From: a virus
Strand: one strand, 5' to 3'
Virus record (IMG/VR): IMGVR_UViG_3300009183_000115
Location: 1 to 55,192 of that record
DNA: 55,192 nucleotides
Notes under the pieces: model-generated
Told to the model about the DNA's origin: nothing
What the model saw: the letters and a program-made list of their open reading frames with translations, nothing else
Databases searched by the model: none
In this document: one piece after another, positions 8,348-16,233 of the stretch
How the letters are laid out: every line of letters begins with the position of its first letter
Numbering within the stretch: position 1 is the first letter of the stretch
Position numbers and translations under genes: made by a program

Positions 8348-8355
8348 ATAAATAT
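8348..8355 (-). promoter_or_regulatory. variant of the late promoter-like element (ATATTTAT)
   Basis: GATATTTATTAG lies in the gap after the portal gene, 17 nt before the ATG at 8330. It differs from the main element at the first base. Confidence 0.3.
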
Positions 8356-8362
8356 CAACGTA

Positions 8363-10324
8363 TTATATTAAATCTGAATCTGGTTTAATGCGGTCTTCAT
8401 TAAGGAGTTGGCTTGGTTCGTCATACAGATTTACTCTTTTTTTCTTGAAAGCCTCTAGAGCACTTTTATTCTGCTGATAAGCAGCTGTTGTTCTAGTATA
8501 GTCTTCTTTAAGAGATAATGCGCTTCCTCCATGAAATTTATGTCTCAAACTGTTTCCAGCCTCGCCTGATTGTGGTTTTGACTTTAGGTCGTATGTACCC
8601 ATTCTATCTCTTCCTAATGGATCGTCTGCTGTATTAATCAACGATACCTTATTCTCCGGTCTTCCTGGAAGCTTGGTAGGTTCTGAAGGATTTTTCTCAT
8701 TATATCCTTGAGGAATGTTTTCACTTGAAAGAGGGGCTGTACCGTATCCACCATACATTGAAGCAATTTGATGTGGCGTACCATAGGCTTGACCTGATTC
8801 TGCTGGGTCATTTCCTTCTTCTTCTATTTGCTTCATTCTAAACATTCTCTTCTTATCCTCTACAACCAAGTCTCTATATTCGTCAAACTCCTCTTCTGAG
8901 AATTGAAACAATTTATCGTAAATCCAGTCAGTTGGTAAGAAGCTAGTCTCCATCATCTGTGCAGCTAGGTCCATTTTCTCTTTCATTAAAGCTACTCTCT
9001 CTTGCTCGTAAATAATAGAAGGAGTGGTTAATGTTAAGTCAAAGTTAGTTAACGACTCGTCATCATACCCGTGTGCATATAGGTGAACTAATGCAATTTT
9101 AGTCAATTCGCTGATAACTATACGTTGAATTCTTTCAATAGTACGTGCAAAGCGAATATCTTCTGCTGCTAGTGTAGCTTTACCTGTTAAATCCTTTTCG
9201 TATCCTAAGAAAGCCTTAGGGATTTTCAATGCAGCAAATAACTTGTTAAGAAGGTAGTTAATATCCTCAATACCGTTGTATTCCAAAGGCGGAGCGTTCT
9301 CTATTCTAGTTGATTGATCATTACCACGAACAGGGATGAAAAAATCTTCAAGCATGTTCTGTACGTTGTAATTCAAATTATATTGACCTGTCTTACCGTC
9401 AATAAGAGGAGTTTTTTTCATCTTATTGATCATTCTTTGCATATAATTCTCAACTTCTGCAGGAGGTATAGCACCTACGTTTACATAGAAGATTCTTCTT
9501 TGAGGTGCACGAGTTAATCTGTGAACCATCATCGCATCTTCCATCAACACATATTGCTTATATAATTTACGACCTGGTTCTAAGTAAGAACGGCCATAAG
9601 GTAGGTAATTAATGTCACCTATTAATCTAAGGTGAGCCATCTCGTAATTATAGAACGTAATACCCATATCTGTGTTCTGATATGAAGTAGAGTAACCGGC
9701 AGTAGCACCTAGTGCAGCTGTTGGATCATACTTAAAAATTACTTCTGATGGATTATTTGGGTTAGTACCTTCAAGTCTTACGATGTTGTAGGCTGAGAAT
9801 GGTATTACATTATAAACACCAAACTTTTCGGCTACTTCAAGCTTAAGAAAGAAATCGCCATACTTACACATATTTCTAATCCAAAACCAGAGGTTAAATT
9901 CAATGTTAAGTATGTCATAAAAGAGGCTGTAAAGTATCTTTTGAATGTTTTCATCTGCTGATCTAATTTGTATAACATCTCCTTGAGTATTTTTAAGTGT
10001 ACATTCGTCAGCAATAATATCTAATGCAGAGGCAATAATCGGATCTGTATCCATTGCTTCGTAATCTGCATAGATTTGAACACGAGCTGATTGATAATTC
10101 TGTGCTAAATTTAAATTAACACCATAAGAGGTAGAAGTCGTATAAATACGATTAAAACGATCGACAAGTGCGTTGGTTTGTAAAACACCGTCTACTTGAA
10201 TGTTGTCTACGTCTACTGTTCTTAACTCTCCACCGTCATTTCTAATGATAACATCAGTGGAAAACAACCTTTTAAGGGTTGAAAACAGATTTCTCTGCGG
10301 TTGTTGTTTTTGTTCTTCTGCCAT
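8363..10324 (-). CDS. 20: portal vertex protein, T4 gp20-like
   Basis: This 653-residue protein forms the dodecameric portal through which DNA is packaged. Family blocks are visible: the ADYEAMDTDPIIASALDIIADE helix at about 87-108, the LRLIGDINYLPYGRSYLEPGR segment (split by wording only) near 230-255, and the RAPQRRIFYVNVGAIPP and PKAFLGYEKDLTGKATL blocks. It is longer than T4 gp20 (524) mainly through a disordered C-terminal tail (about 510-653). It follows the terminase gene by 18 nt, and a variant promoter-like element lies in that gap. Identity is very likely. Confidence 0.93.
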   Translation of the reverse strand: MAEEQKQQPQRNLFSTLKRLFSTDVIIRNDGGELRTVDVDNIQVDGVLQTNALVDRFNRIYTTSTSYGVNLNLAQNYQSARVQIYADYEAMDTDPIIASALDIIADECTLKNTQGDVIQIRSADENIQKILYSLFYDILNIEFNLWFWIRNMCKYGDFFLKLEVAEKFGVYNVIPFSAYNIVRLEGTNPNNPSEVIFKYDPTAALGATAGYSTSYQNTDMGITFYNYEMAHLRLIGDINYLPYGRSYLEPGRKLYKQYVLMEDAMMVHRLTRAPQRRIFYVNVGAIPPAEVENYMQRMINKMKKTPLIDGKTGQYNLNYNVQNMLEDFFIPVRGNDQSTRIENAPPLEYNGIEDINYLLNKLFAALKIPKAFLGYEKDLTGKATLAAEDIRFARTIERIQRIVISELTKIALVHLYAHGYDDESLTNFDLTLTTPSIIYEQERVALMKEKMDLAAQMMETSFLPTDWIYDKLFQFSEEEFDEYRDLVVEDKKRMFRMKQIEEEGNDPAESGQAYGTPHQIASMYGGYGTAPLSSENIPQGYNEKNPSEPTKLPGRPENKVSLINTADDPLGRDRMGTYDLKSKPQSGEAGNSLRHKFHGGSALSLKEDYTRTTAAYQQNKSALEAFKKKRVNLYDEPSQLLNEDRIKPDSDLI

Positions 10325-10329
10325 ATCTA

Positions 10330-10337
10330 ATAAATAT
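10330..10337 (-). promoter_or_regulatory. variant of the late promoter-like element (ATATTTAT)
   Basis: AAGATATTTATTAGATATG on the minus strand places the element 5 nt before the portal ATG, within the 18-nt gap after the terminase stop. Confidence 0.35.
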
Positions 10338-10342
10338 CTTTG

Positions 10343-11947
10343 TTATAAAAGCCAAGTAAGATCATCCTGTCCATTAACCACTGGCATTTGCCATGGATTT
10401 TGTTGATTACTGTAATTTCCTCCGTTATATACTTCAAATCCTCCATCTCCTCCTGTTTTAGAGTAATTGTTAAGACTTGCATAAGTTAAATCCATAGCTG
10501 TTTGTCTAAATCGAATAGCTGTATCACGTAAGAATAATCCTATAAAGTAAGACATTACTAAATCGTCATTATACCCTTGCATTGCTTGTGCTCTTGCATC
10601 TCCATCCACTCTACCCTTCCATATAAATACTCTTAATTCATCTAATAGTCTCTGAGATCTAATTACTACACTTTTTTCGTGTATAAAAGATTTTGATTTA
10701 TCAATTACAAGAGGTCTAGTTTTTGAAGTTGTACCAAAACCCGGTACCATCCCATCCCCTCTATCGAATTTAGAAACGTATAAATCAATTTGAGTACCTA
10801 CTACATCTGACTTAGGTGAGTAGTATAAATTTGAATATCCTATCTCTACAATTGTCATCACTACATCCCATCCTATATTAGCATTCTCTACAACAAGTAG
10901 AGCATTGTTCCACTCTACAGCGCGTGCTACTAATTTGCGGGCAAATTCTTTAGTTGAAATTTGATCCTTATATTCAGCAACTTGAACCATAGTATCTACT
11001 TCCATGACATGATAAACGGAATAATCCGCACCATCACCTCTCGCCACGTCGGCCATTATCATATAAGTTTTCATAGGATCTGGATAATCCCATAGCCAAT
11101 ATGCTTGGTTCATGTCTGATCTTTCTTTTGGCTCTCTAACGGTATTTAATTGATACCAATTTAAAATTTCGGGTTCAATTACTGTATTACCTGAAGTACT
11201 GAAGTCACAATCGCACTCCTGTGCTGCTGCTCTTATACCTAAGTCTTTAGTTTGTTGATCACGCCACTCTTGATTTCTCTCAGGGTGAACGGTCCATGGT
11301 AGACTTATAGGAAGGAAGTTATTTTCTTCGTTTTGTGCTTTAACAAACTGTTTATGAAACCAGTTACCAACACCATTAGGTGTGGATAAAGCAATACAAC
11401 GACCTCCAGTTGCTAAGGTTTGTTGTGCAGCAGTAAAGATGTCTTCAATTCTATCAATGAACGCAGCCTCATCTATTACTAGTAATGATACCGCCTCTGA
11501 ACGTGCAGAGTCTGTAGCTGCCGATACGGCTTTAATTTGAGAACCGTTTTTAAGTCTTAAAGAAAGTCTATTATGTTCTAATACCGGTAGCTGCATCCAT
11601 GAAGGTAAGTTGTCGTAAGCAAATCTTACTTTGGTAACCATATTTTTGGCTGTAGCTTGAGTAGTTGCAAGTACAAGAATGTTTTTATCTTGTTCAAATA
11701 GCATCATCCATAAGGCAAAGGCAGAAGTTAAGGTAGAAATACCTAACTGTCTTGACTTGTTGATAATCGAATAGTCATGCCTTTGAAATAAATGTAGGAC
11801 TTTTTCCTGGAAAGGATATAGGTTGAAGGTCATTCTACCCTTGGTAGGGTGTTGAATGGTGTAGTACTTCTTCATGAAGTATGCAGGGTCCTGTTTACAT
11901 TTAATAAGCTCTTGCTTTATAGCATCGCTTATATTTACTTTGGACAT
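10343..11947 (-). CDS. 17: terminase large subunit, T4 gp17-like
   Basis: This 534-residue packaging motor has an N-terminal ATPase and a C-terminal nuclease. NKSRQLGISTL (64-73) is the Walker A-type loop, LLVIDEAAF (155-163) the Walker B with catalytic Glu160, and ALSTPNGVGNWF (186-197) the coupling segment. The RNase H-like nuclease starts at MADVARGDGADYS with metal-binding Asp300. Its length is close to T4 gp17 (610), slightly shorter at the N-terminus. It lies directly before the portal gene as in many T4-like phages without genes 18 and 19 between. A TATAAATA sequence in the T4 late-promoter orientation lies 7 nt before its ATG. Confidence 0.96.
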   Translation of the reverse strand: MSKVNISDAIKQELIKCKQDPAYFMKKYYTIQHPTKGRMTFNLYPFQEKVLHLFQRHDYSIINKSRQLGISTLTSAFALWMMLFEQDKNILVLATTQATAKNMVTKVRFAYDNLPSWMQLPVLEHNRLSLRLKNGSQIKAVSAATDSARSEAVSLLVIDEAAFIDRIEDIFTAAQQTLATGGRCIALSTPNGVGNWFHKQFVKAQNEENNFLPISLPWTVHPERNQEWRDQQTKDLGIRAAAQECDCDFSTSGNTVIEPEILNWYQLNTVREPKERSDMNQAYWLWDYPDPMKTYMIMADVARGDGADYSVYHVMEVDTMVQVAEYKDQISTKEFARKLVARAVEWNNALLVVENANIGWDVVMTIVEIGYSNLYYSPKSDVVGTQIDLYVSKFDRGDGMVPGFGTTSKTRPLVIDKSKSFIHEKSVVIRSQRLLDELRVFIWKGRVDGDARAQAMQGYNDDLVMSYFIGLFLRDTAIRFRQTAMDLTYASLNNYSKTGGDGGFEVYNGGNYSNQQNPWQMPVVNGQDDLTWLL

Positions 11948-11954
11948 TGTTTTT

Positions 11955-11962
11955 TATTTATA
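11955..11962 (-). promoter_or_regulatory. T4-consensus late promoter TATAAATA
   Basis: Reads TTATAAATAAAAAACAATG on the minus strand, exactly the T4 late -10 consensus in the sense direction, 7 nt before the terminase ATG. It is the clearest canonical-orientation copy that I found in the window. Confidence 0.45.
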
Positions 11963-11967
11963 ACCAA

Positions 11968-12408
11968 CTAGATCGCCTCTTCTTCGCTATCGGTGTCTAA
12001 TGTGACATTCATAGCTTGATCTAAGTCGGCTCTTAGTTTCTTAATTTGCATTGGTATGTTACCAATTGCTTGTTTGTATTGATCTAAACCAATTACATCT
12101 CCTTTTAACTGCATCAACAATTTATCTTTTTGTGCTTCTAAGTCTTGTAATTGAGCTTGCTTTTTATGTATACCTGTTAAAGAAGCATCACCTTGTTTAA
12201 CGTCTTTTGCAGTTGGCTCTACGTCGAAATCTCCGTTGTCTGTACTTGCAGTAGTCCAATCCTATTGATCTTCTTCTTCACTTCCATCGTCAAACATTTC
12301 CTCATCATCGCCTACTGGCATAGTCAAGTTAGTATTGTCATCTTCTTCCATTGCAGACATTCTAGTTAAACTGTTTTCAACTAAGAATTTTTTAATATTG
12401 AATTCCAT
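11968..12408 (-). CDS. acidic coiled-coil protein interrupted by an in-frame TAG
   Basis: Reading from ATG 12408, 48 codons end in TAG at 12262-12264. The same frame then continues for 97 codons to TAG at 11968. The first part starts MEFNIKKFLVEN and is acidic. The second part is charged and helical (HKKQAQLQDLEAQKDKLL, then IPMQIKKLRADLDQAM) and has no ATG near its beginning. The two halves have the same acidic helical character, so this looks like one gene split by a point change, an amber suppression site or a sequence error. It occupies the place before gp17 where T4 has the small terminase gene 16, but I see no proof of that identity. Confidence 0.6.
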
Positions 12409-12423
12409 ATTAGTAATTTACTA

Positions 12424-12431
12424 ATAAATAG
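12424..12431 (-). promoter_or_regulatory. candidate late promoter element CTATTTAT
   Basis: The element lies 1 nt after the stop at 12433 and 15 nt before the ATG at 12408 (AAACTATTTATTAGTAAAT on the minus strand). It could start the head operon. Confidence 0.45.
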
Positions 12432-12432
12432 T

Positions 12433-12687
12433 TTAGTATTGAGGATCAAAGTACATCGCATCGGCAACAGGAATAGCTTTTTGCTGATTTATTAAGCTTT
12501 TCCACTCATTTTTAGAATATTTAATGCCAAATAAGTAATATTCCGGAGCTAATTTCTCTTCTTCTGCGTAAATTACTGCTGGGCCTATTGTAGAATGCAT
12601 TTTATTAGGCTTTCCTGTAACTTCAAGGTAACTTAACGTCTTTCCGCAGACAGTTTTCATTGTTTTTATTGTAGTATGTGTTCTCAT
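12433..12687 (-). CDS. 84-residue protein of unknown function
   Basis: Not recognised. The middle contains GPAVIYAEEEKLAPEYYLFG, an alternation of GPA and YY-FG that recalls short beta-hairpin (MORN-like) units, but only one unit is visible. An internal ATG at 12660 (MKTVCGK) is an alternative start. It follows a strong terminator at 12731-12759, so it must have its own promoter, which I cannot identify; the leader is AT-rich. The next gene begins 24 nt downstream. Confidence 0.5.
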   Translation of the reverse strand: MRTHTTIKTMKTVCGKTLSYLEVTGKPNKMHSTIGPAVIYAEEEKLAPEYYLFGIKYSKNEWKSLINQQKAIPVADAMYFDPQY

Positions 12688-12730
12688 AGTGTTATTTACT
12701 TGAAATATAAGTTAAATAATTCGAATTTCC

Positions 12731-12759
12731 AAAAAAAACCCGGCTTTTTTAGGGCCGGG
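12731..12759 (-). terminator. strong rho-independent terminator
   Basis: On the minus strand CCCGGC pairs with GCCGGG across CCTAAAAAA, followed by eight T. It lies 40 nt after the stop of the gene at 12800-13273 and ends the accessory operon. Confidence 0.9.
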
Positions 12760-12799
12760 TTTAGGAGCTATAATACTGAGACTATAGCGGGGCATATTT

Positions 12800-13273
12800 T
12801 TATGATTCTGTTTCTTCTGCTGTTTCTTCTGCTGAAGTTGTTTCTCCGGGTGCTTCTTCTGGCTCTTCACCTGCTACCTTTTCGCTACCTTCTGCACCTT
12901 TGGTTTCAATTGGATTACCTACTGCAAGCAATCTAGCAATTGCATTTGTAGCTCTTTCTCTCTCACCTATCGTTTGTAAGTAAAATTTCTTACCTGCAAT
13001 AGAAGCTTCATAAGCTTTACCTAAGAAGGTAAGTGTGAAGAATTGGCCGTTATGTAAAATAATTTTAAAAGTAGTTGGTTTTGGAGCAATAATGTATATA
13101 CCTGTAACATAGTCTTTAAACGCTGGAGTCATTAGCATCTCCAAGGTCTTTTGTAAGGTTGGGTACTTAGTTAGCAAGAAGTTAATTGGGTCTTCATCGA
13201 AAGATTGTACGTTAGGCTCCATTGCTTCTACTTCTCTAAGTACTAATTTTTTTATAATGTCTTTGTTTGTCAT
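12800..13273 (-). CDS. conserved phage protein with acidic tail
   Basis: This 157-residue protein has a compact domain at about 25-120 with the blocks INFLLTKYPTLQKTLEML and IYIIAPKPTTFKIILHNGQ, which I recall from many T4-like phages without known function. The last 35 residues are a disordered Glu/Thr/Ala tail. No catalytic motif is evident. It starts 1 nt after the endolysin stop and ends at the strong terminator, so it is the last gene of the run beginning near 18.8 kb. A virion-associated role is possible. Confidence 0.65.
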   Translation of the reverse strand: MTNKDIIKKLVLREVEAMEPNVQSFDEDPINFLLTKYPTLQKTLEMLMTPAFKDYVTGIYIIAPKPTTFKIILHNGQFFTLTFLGKAYEASIAGKKFYLQTIGERERATNAIARLLAVGNPIETKGAEGSEKVAGEEPEEAPGETTSAEETAEETES

Positions 13274-13274
13274 A

Positions 13275-13871
13275 TTATGCTAATAGTGTATGGAATTCTT
13301 TAAAGTGCTTAATACGATCTTCTAAACCAATTGTACCGCCGTTAACTCTTTTAGTTACTTTAGTTACAACTGCATCAGTAGCTCCTTCATCAGCAATTTT
13401 ATGTAAGCCATTCTTGTGAAAAAACCATGCAGCAGATGCTAAAGGATACTTTGTAGCAACTAAGTCTGGATTAGCTACGCAATCTTCGTTAATAGCAGTA
13501 CTGAATGCTTTATAATTATCGTGTCCTGTTAATTGAATAAATCCTCTTCCGTGAAACTTCCAACCATCTCCTGTTGTTTTATCGCCATTTCCCATTCTGC
13601 TTGCATATACAATGTTAGCAATTTTTTCAGGCTTTCTTTCATACAAAGCAGCTGTTTCAGCGTTAAAGTATTTAGGAAATATACCTAATAATCCTTTTGC
13701 TCCGTAATTTAAATTCTCTTGAACCAATTTAAAACCGCCTGATTCATGTCCACATTGTGCGAGAAAATGAGCTAAACGAATCGGTGTATTAATTTCAAAT
13801 TTATCTTGAATACCAGGAATTTGTGCAATTACTGTGTCGGGGATATGTCCTTTTAATTTGTCTAGGTTCAT
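13275..13871 (-). CDS. endolysin, glycoside hydrolase 19 (chitinase-like lysozyme)
   Basis: This 198-residue enzyme probably cleaves peptidoglycan glycan strands for host lysis. GHESGGF (41-47) carries the catalytic Glu43, and KFHGRGFIQLTGHDNY with the conserved GRG-QLTG pattern forms the substrate cleft. The size fits a single catalytic domain with no cell-wall-binding module, as in phages of Gram-negative hosts. There is no signal peptide, so a holin is needed; I do not identify one next to it. It lies 3 nt after the gene at 13875-14333. A virion-associated hydrolase is an alternative. Confidence 0.9.
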   Translation of the reverse strand: MNLDKLKGHIPDTVIAQIPGIQDKFEINTPIRLAHFLAQCGHESGGFKLVQENLNYGAKGLLGIFPKYFNAETAALYERKPEKIANIVYASRMGNGDKTTGDGWKFHGRGFIQLTGHDNYKAFSTAINEDCVANPDLVATKYPLASAAWFFHKNGLHKIADEGATDAVVTKVTKRVNGGTIGLEDRIKHFKEFHTLLA

Positions 13872-13874
13872 GAT

Positions 13875-14333
13875 TTATCTTTTAACGTTTTTCCACATTG
13901 CAGCAGCTGCAATTTTCTGTCCTTTTTCACCGCCGCCTGCTGCTTGAGCTATTTTCTCAAAACCTTTTCCTTTATGTCCAATATCTTTACCTGCTTTTGC
14001 TTTTTTAACTACAGCAGATTTTTTTGCCGTACTTAAACCAGCAGAAGGTTTAGATTCTTCCATACTATAGCCAGGTCCTGGTTGAGGCATTTCTGCAGTC
14101 TGTCCTGCCATATATTCAGCTACTGAATGTAAATAATCGGATGCCAAGGTAATGTAGGAAGACACCCAACCAGGTAAGTTGTCGTTATCACCTATCATGT
14201 TTTGAATCTTAGATGCGTTTGAAATAGCATCTTTAAGTTCACTATGAGCCATTGAGGCTTCATGATCATGTCCATGATTCCAATCACGTCCGCAATTTTC
14301 ACATTCCGGTAATAAATTTTTTAATTTAATCAT
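13875..14333 (-). CDS. small protein with targeting-like N-terminus and basic tail
   Basis: This 152-residue protein begins MIKLKNLLPE, the recurring N-terminus of this phage. Residues 13-30 contain CENCGRDWNHGHDHE, a possible metal site. The middle LPGWVSSYITLASDYLHSV is a helix that I recall from many T4-like phages. The C-terminus is Lys/Gly/Ala-rich and ends AAAAMWKNVKR. The basic tail fits packaging with DNA. Its ATG overlaps the previous stop (ATGA), so it is translationally coupled. Cleavage after PE10 by the prohead protease is a hypothesis. Confidence 0.7.
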   Translation of the reverse strand: MIKLKNLLPECENCGRDWNHGHDHEASMAHSELKDAISNASKIQNMIGDNDNLPGWVSSYITLASDYLHSVAEYMAGQTAEMPQPGPGYSMEESKPSAGLSTAKKSAVVKKAKAGKDIGHKGKGFEKIAQAAGGGEKGQKIAAAAMWKNVKR

Positions 14334-14686
14334 TTTAATGCGTTTGTTATCTTGTCGTTTAATTTCTTTTCTACATCTCCTGGAAGAACGGTAATCTCAT
14401 CTGGGAAGTCATTTAAGTTAAACTTTATAAACTTATTATTTTCAACTTTGCCTACTATAGCAGTGTTAAAATGGCCGCCTGTTAGTTTAAATACTACTTC
14501 GAAAAAAGTACCGTCATAACCTGGATACTGATAGGCATAAATTCCTGCATCATTTACTATAAGCTTTAAAGCTCCTAACTCATTTTTAGGAATTTGAGCA
14601 AAGTATAACGTATCAGTTATTTTTTTAAATCTATAATTATCTTTAACTGCTTTATTAAATACCTCTATGTCTTTAGTACTAATCAT
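14330..14686 (-). CDS. 118-residue protein of unknown function
   Basis: Not recognised. It is a mixed alpha/beta protein with aromatic-rich YAYQYPGYDGTFFEVVF in the middle and a charged C-terminal helix. It has no Cys and no membrane segment. Its ATG and stop overlap the neighbouring genes on both sides, which indicates it is a genuine member of the coupled run from 18.8 to 12.8 kb. Confidence 0.6.
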   Translation of the reverse strand: MISTKDIEVFNKAVKDNYRFKKITDTLYFAQIPKNELGALKLIVNDAGIYAYQYPGYDGTFFEVVFKLTGGHFNTAIVGKVENNKFIKFNLNDFPDEITVLPGDVEKKLNDKITNALK

Positions 14687-14874
14687 TAACAGTGGTAATT
14701 TAAATATCTTTGTAATGCTTTCGCATAATGTGTACCTTTATTTTTTAATTTACTCTTTGCAGATCTTACTCGACTGCATGAAAGTTTACCTAATCTATTT
14801 TTTAAGATACCAGGTTTAACTGGATCGTCAATTCCTTTTTTGATCTCTGTTACTATGTCAATTAAGCTTATCAT
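14686..14874 (-). CDS. small basic protein with targeting-like N-terminus
   Basis: From ATG 14874 this is 62 residues. That start is preferred over an upstream TTG because it forms an ATGA overlap with the previous stop (14871) and gives MISLIDIVTEIKKG, matching the recurring N-terminus. The rest is strongly basic (RLGKLSCSRVRSAKSKLK) and ends HYAKALQRYLNYHC, a segment I recall from T4-like phages. It probably binds DNA. With the Glu at position 10 it looks like a small internal head protein; this is inference. Confidence 0.7.
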   Translation of the reverse strand: MISLIDIVTEIKKGIDDPVKPGILKNRLGKLSCSRVRSAKSKLKNKGTHYAKALQRYLNYHC

Positions 14875-15263
14875 TTTGTCTTGCCCCAAGTTTTACCTTT
14901 TCCTTTTCTACTACATTGTGAAGGTGTTGGACGGCAGGAAGGATACTTTGCTCTCGTTTCACCTTCTTGTCTACCGCAAGGCTTACATTTTTTCTTACCG
15001 TCAACTTCACGACACGTATTACAATCTACCCATCCCTTTGCACTTCCTGTGCCTCCTTTTCTAGAAAACCATTTATGTAATGATTCCTTCTCTTCTACTA
15101 AATCCTCTTCTTTTAACCCTTTCCAAATCTCTCCTCTTCTACATCTTACAATTGCACCAGAGCGGTATGCAGAAGGTTTATCGTACTTACGACGTGCAAT
15201 TCTAAGACAACGATCGTCTTTTCCTTCTATTATTTCAAATAATATATCTATTAATTTTACCAT
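14871..15263 (-). CDS. Cys-rich basic protein (DUF5872-like) with targeting-like N-terminus
   Basis: This 130-residue protein has three parts: the recurring N-terminus MVKLIDILFEIIEG; a short DDRCLRIARRKY-PSAYRSGAIVRCRRG module; and a C-terminal module KSLH-type KWFSRKGG with GWVDCNTCREVDGKKKCKPCG and CRPTPSQCS. The last resembles the DUF5872 family common in T4-like phages (family name from memory). Paired CxxC motifs suggest zinc binding and the Arg/Lys content suggests nucleic-acid binding. It overlaps the genes on both sides. Packaging in the virion is inferred. Confidence 0.75.
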   Translation of the reverse strand: MVKLIDILFEIIEGKDDRCLRIARRKYDKPSAYRSGAIVRCRRGEIWKGLKEEDLVEEKESLHKWFSRKGGTGSAKGWVDCNTCREVDGKKKCKPCGRQEGETRAKYPSCRPTPSQCSRKGKGKTWGKTK

Positions 15264-15862
15264 GCTCTACAACTCCAATATCTTGCCTTATCTCTCGGAC
15301 CAGGATTACTACAGTTATGTCTAGCTCTAAAACTCTTCCTGCGTGCAGGAATTGATTTCTTTATTCTCATGTTAGGATCACCAAAGTTAACCTTTACAAC
15401 GTTTCCTTTAGCATTTTTAACATACACTGATCTTTTCTTTGGTCCGCCTGGAGTTAAAAATGGCTTGCCTAGAGATACTTTACGTCCGTGATATTCAGCT
15501 TCGTTTAGCTTATCGTAATTTTCCGTTATATACTCCGCTAAACACATTGGACAGTATTCATTTATTTCGTCTACTTCGTCTAATTTATTTCCCGCGGCTA
15601 CTGCTTTTTTATAAGCTTCTGAGCCTTTACGTGCTCCTTTTTCACCACGAGCTCTTTTAGCATTAATGTTTGCCCAAAGACCTTCTTCTACATCGGCACG
15701 TACTTGGTGAAACTCGTCGGCGCCATCGTAAGCCATAGTATGCATTTCGTTAGTTCTTCTGCTACAATGACTTTTACCTGTTAAAAAGGGTTTAGGACAT
15801 GATGTTCCTTTTACGTGAACATGTCCACATTTACCGCAGCATGTACCTTTTGCTTCAACCAT
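15257..15862 (-). CDS. Cys-rich multi-module phage protein
   Basis: This 201-residue protein contains a small Cys/His zinc-like head (about 8-35, CCGKCGHVHVKGTSC), a GLWANINAKRARGEKGARKG module (about 62-82), a CPMC pair near 103, and a C-terminal domain with YHGRKVSLGKPFLTPGGPKK, FGDPNMRIKK and RARHNCSNPGPRDKARYW. The C-terminal blocks are widely conserved in phages, with unknown function. The highly basic composition suggests nucleic-acid contact. It overlaps the previous stop (TAATG) and the next gene by 7 nt. Confidence 0.75.
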   Translation of the reverse strand: MVEAKGTCCGKCGHVHVKGTSCPKPFLTGKSHCSRRTNEMHTMAYDGADEFHQVRADVEEGLWANINAKRARGEKGARKGSEAYKKAVAAGNKLDEVDEINEYCPMCLAEYITENYDKLNEAEYHGRKVSLGKPFLTPGGPKKRSVYVKNAKGNVVKVNFGDPNMRIKKSIPARRKSFRARHNCSNPGPRDKARYWSCRAW

Positions 15863-16233
15863 TACTTTAAGTTTATAAGTTTGTACTTAGTAGTTTGAAT
15901 TAATTTAACAACAGTATCTATCTCATTTTGAATGTAAGAGTCTTGTGGAATCTTAGTTCTAATAGTTTCTACGTACATTGCTAAAGCTTCGAAATAGTTT
16001 ATAAATTGTCCGTCTTCTTTAAAGGTAGCAGGTGAGGTATAGCCTCTTTGAATACCGTACTTACCTTGAAAACTCTCTACTAATCCATCGGCTAAATCAA
16101 CGATCTCATCGTAATAAGTTCCTAATGCTCTATGCGCTGCATCTGAACCAACTCCTTGAACTTGCCAGTGAAAAATGTGAGCTTGTGTTCTAGAAGCTAA
16201 TAGAGTTGATATTAATTGTATAAATTCGTTCAT
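15862..16233 (-). CDS. Dps/ferritin-like four-helix protein
   Basis: This 123-residue all-helical protein has LISTLLASRTQAHIFHWQVQ followed by YYDEIVDLADGLVESFQG. The His/Trp and Asp/Glu spacing recalls the Dps (DNA protection during starvation) family, and it corresponds to a small Dps-like family found in many T4-like phages. Dps proteins bind iron and DNA as dodecamers; whether the ferroxidase site is complete cannot be judged. It shares overlapping stop/start codons with both neighbours. Confidence 0.7.
   Translation of the reverse strand: MNEFIQLISTLLASRTQAHIFHWQVQGVGSDAAHRALGTYYDEIVDLADGLVESFQGKYGIQRGYTSPATFKEDGQFINYFEALAMYVETIRTKIPQDSYIQNEIDTVVKLIQTTKYKLINLK

Noticed and set aside
14840-15324. 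Plus-strand frames opposite the Cys-rich genes
   Set aside because: They overlap two well-supported coupled genes with recognisable conserved motifs on the minus strand.
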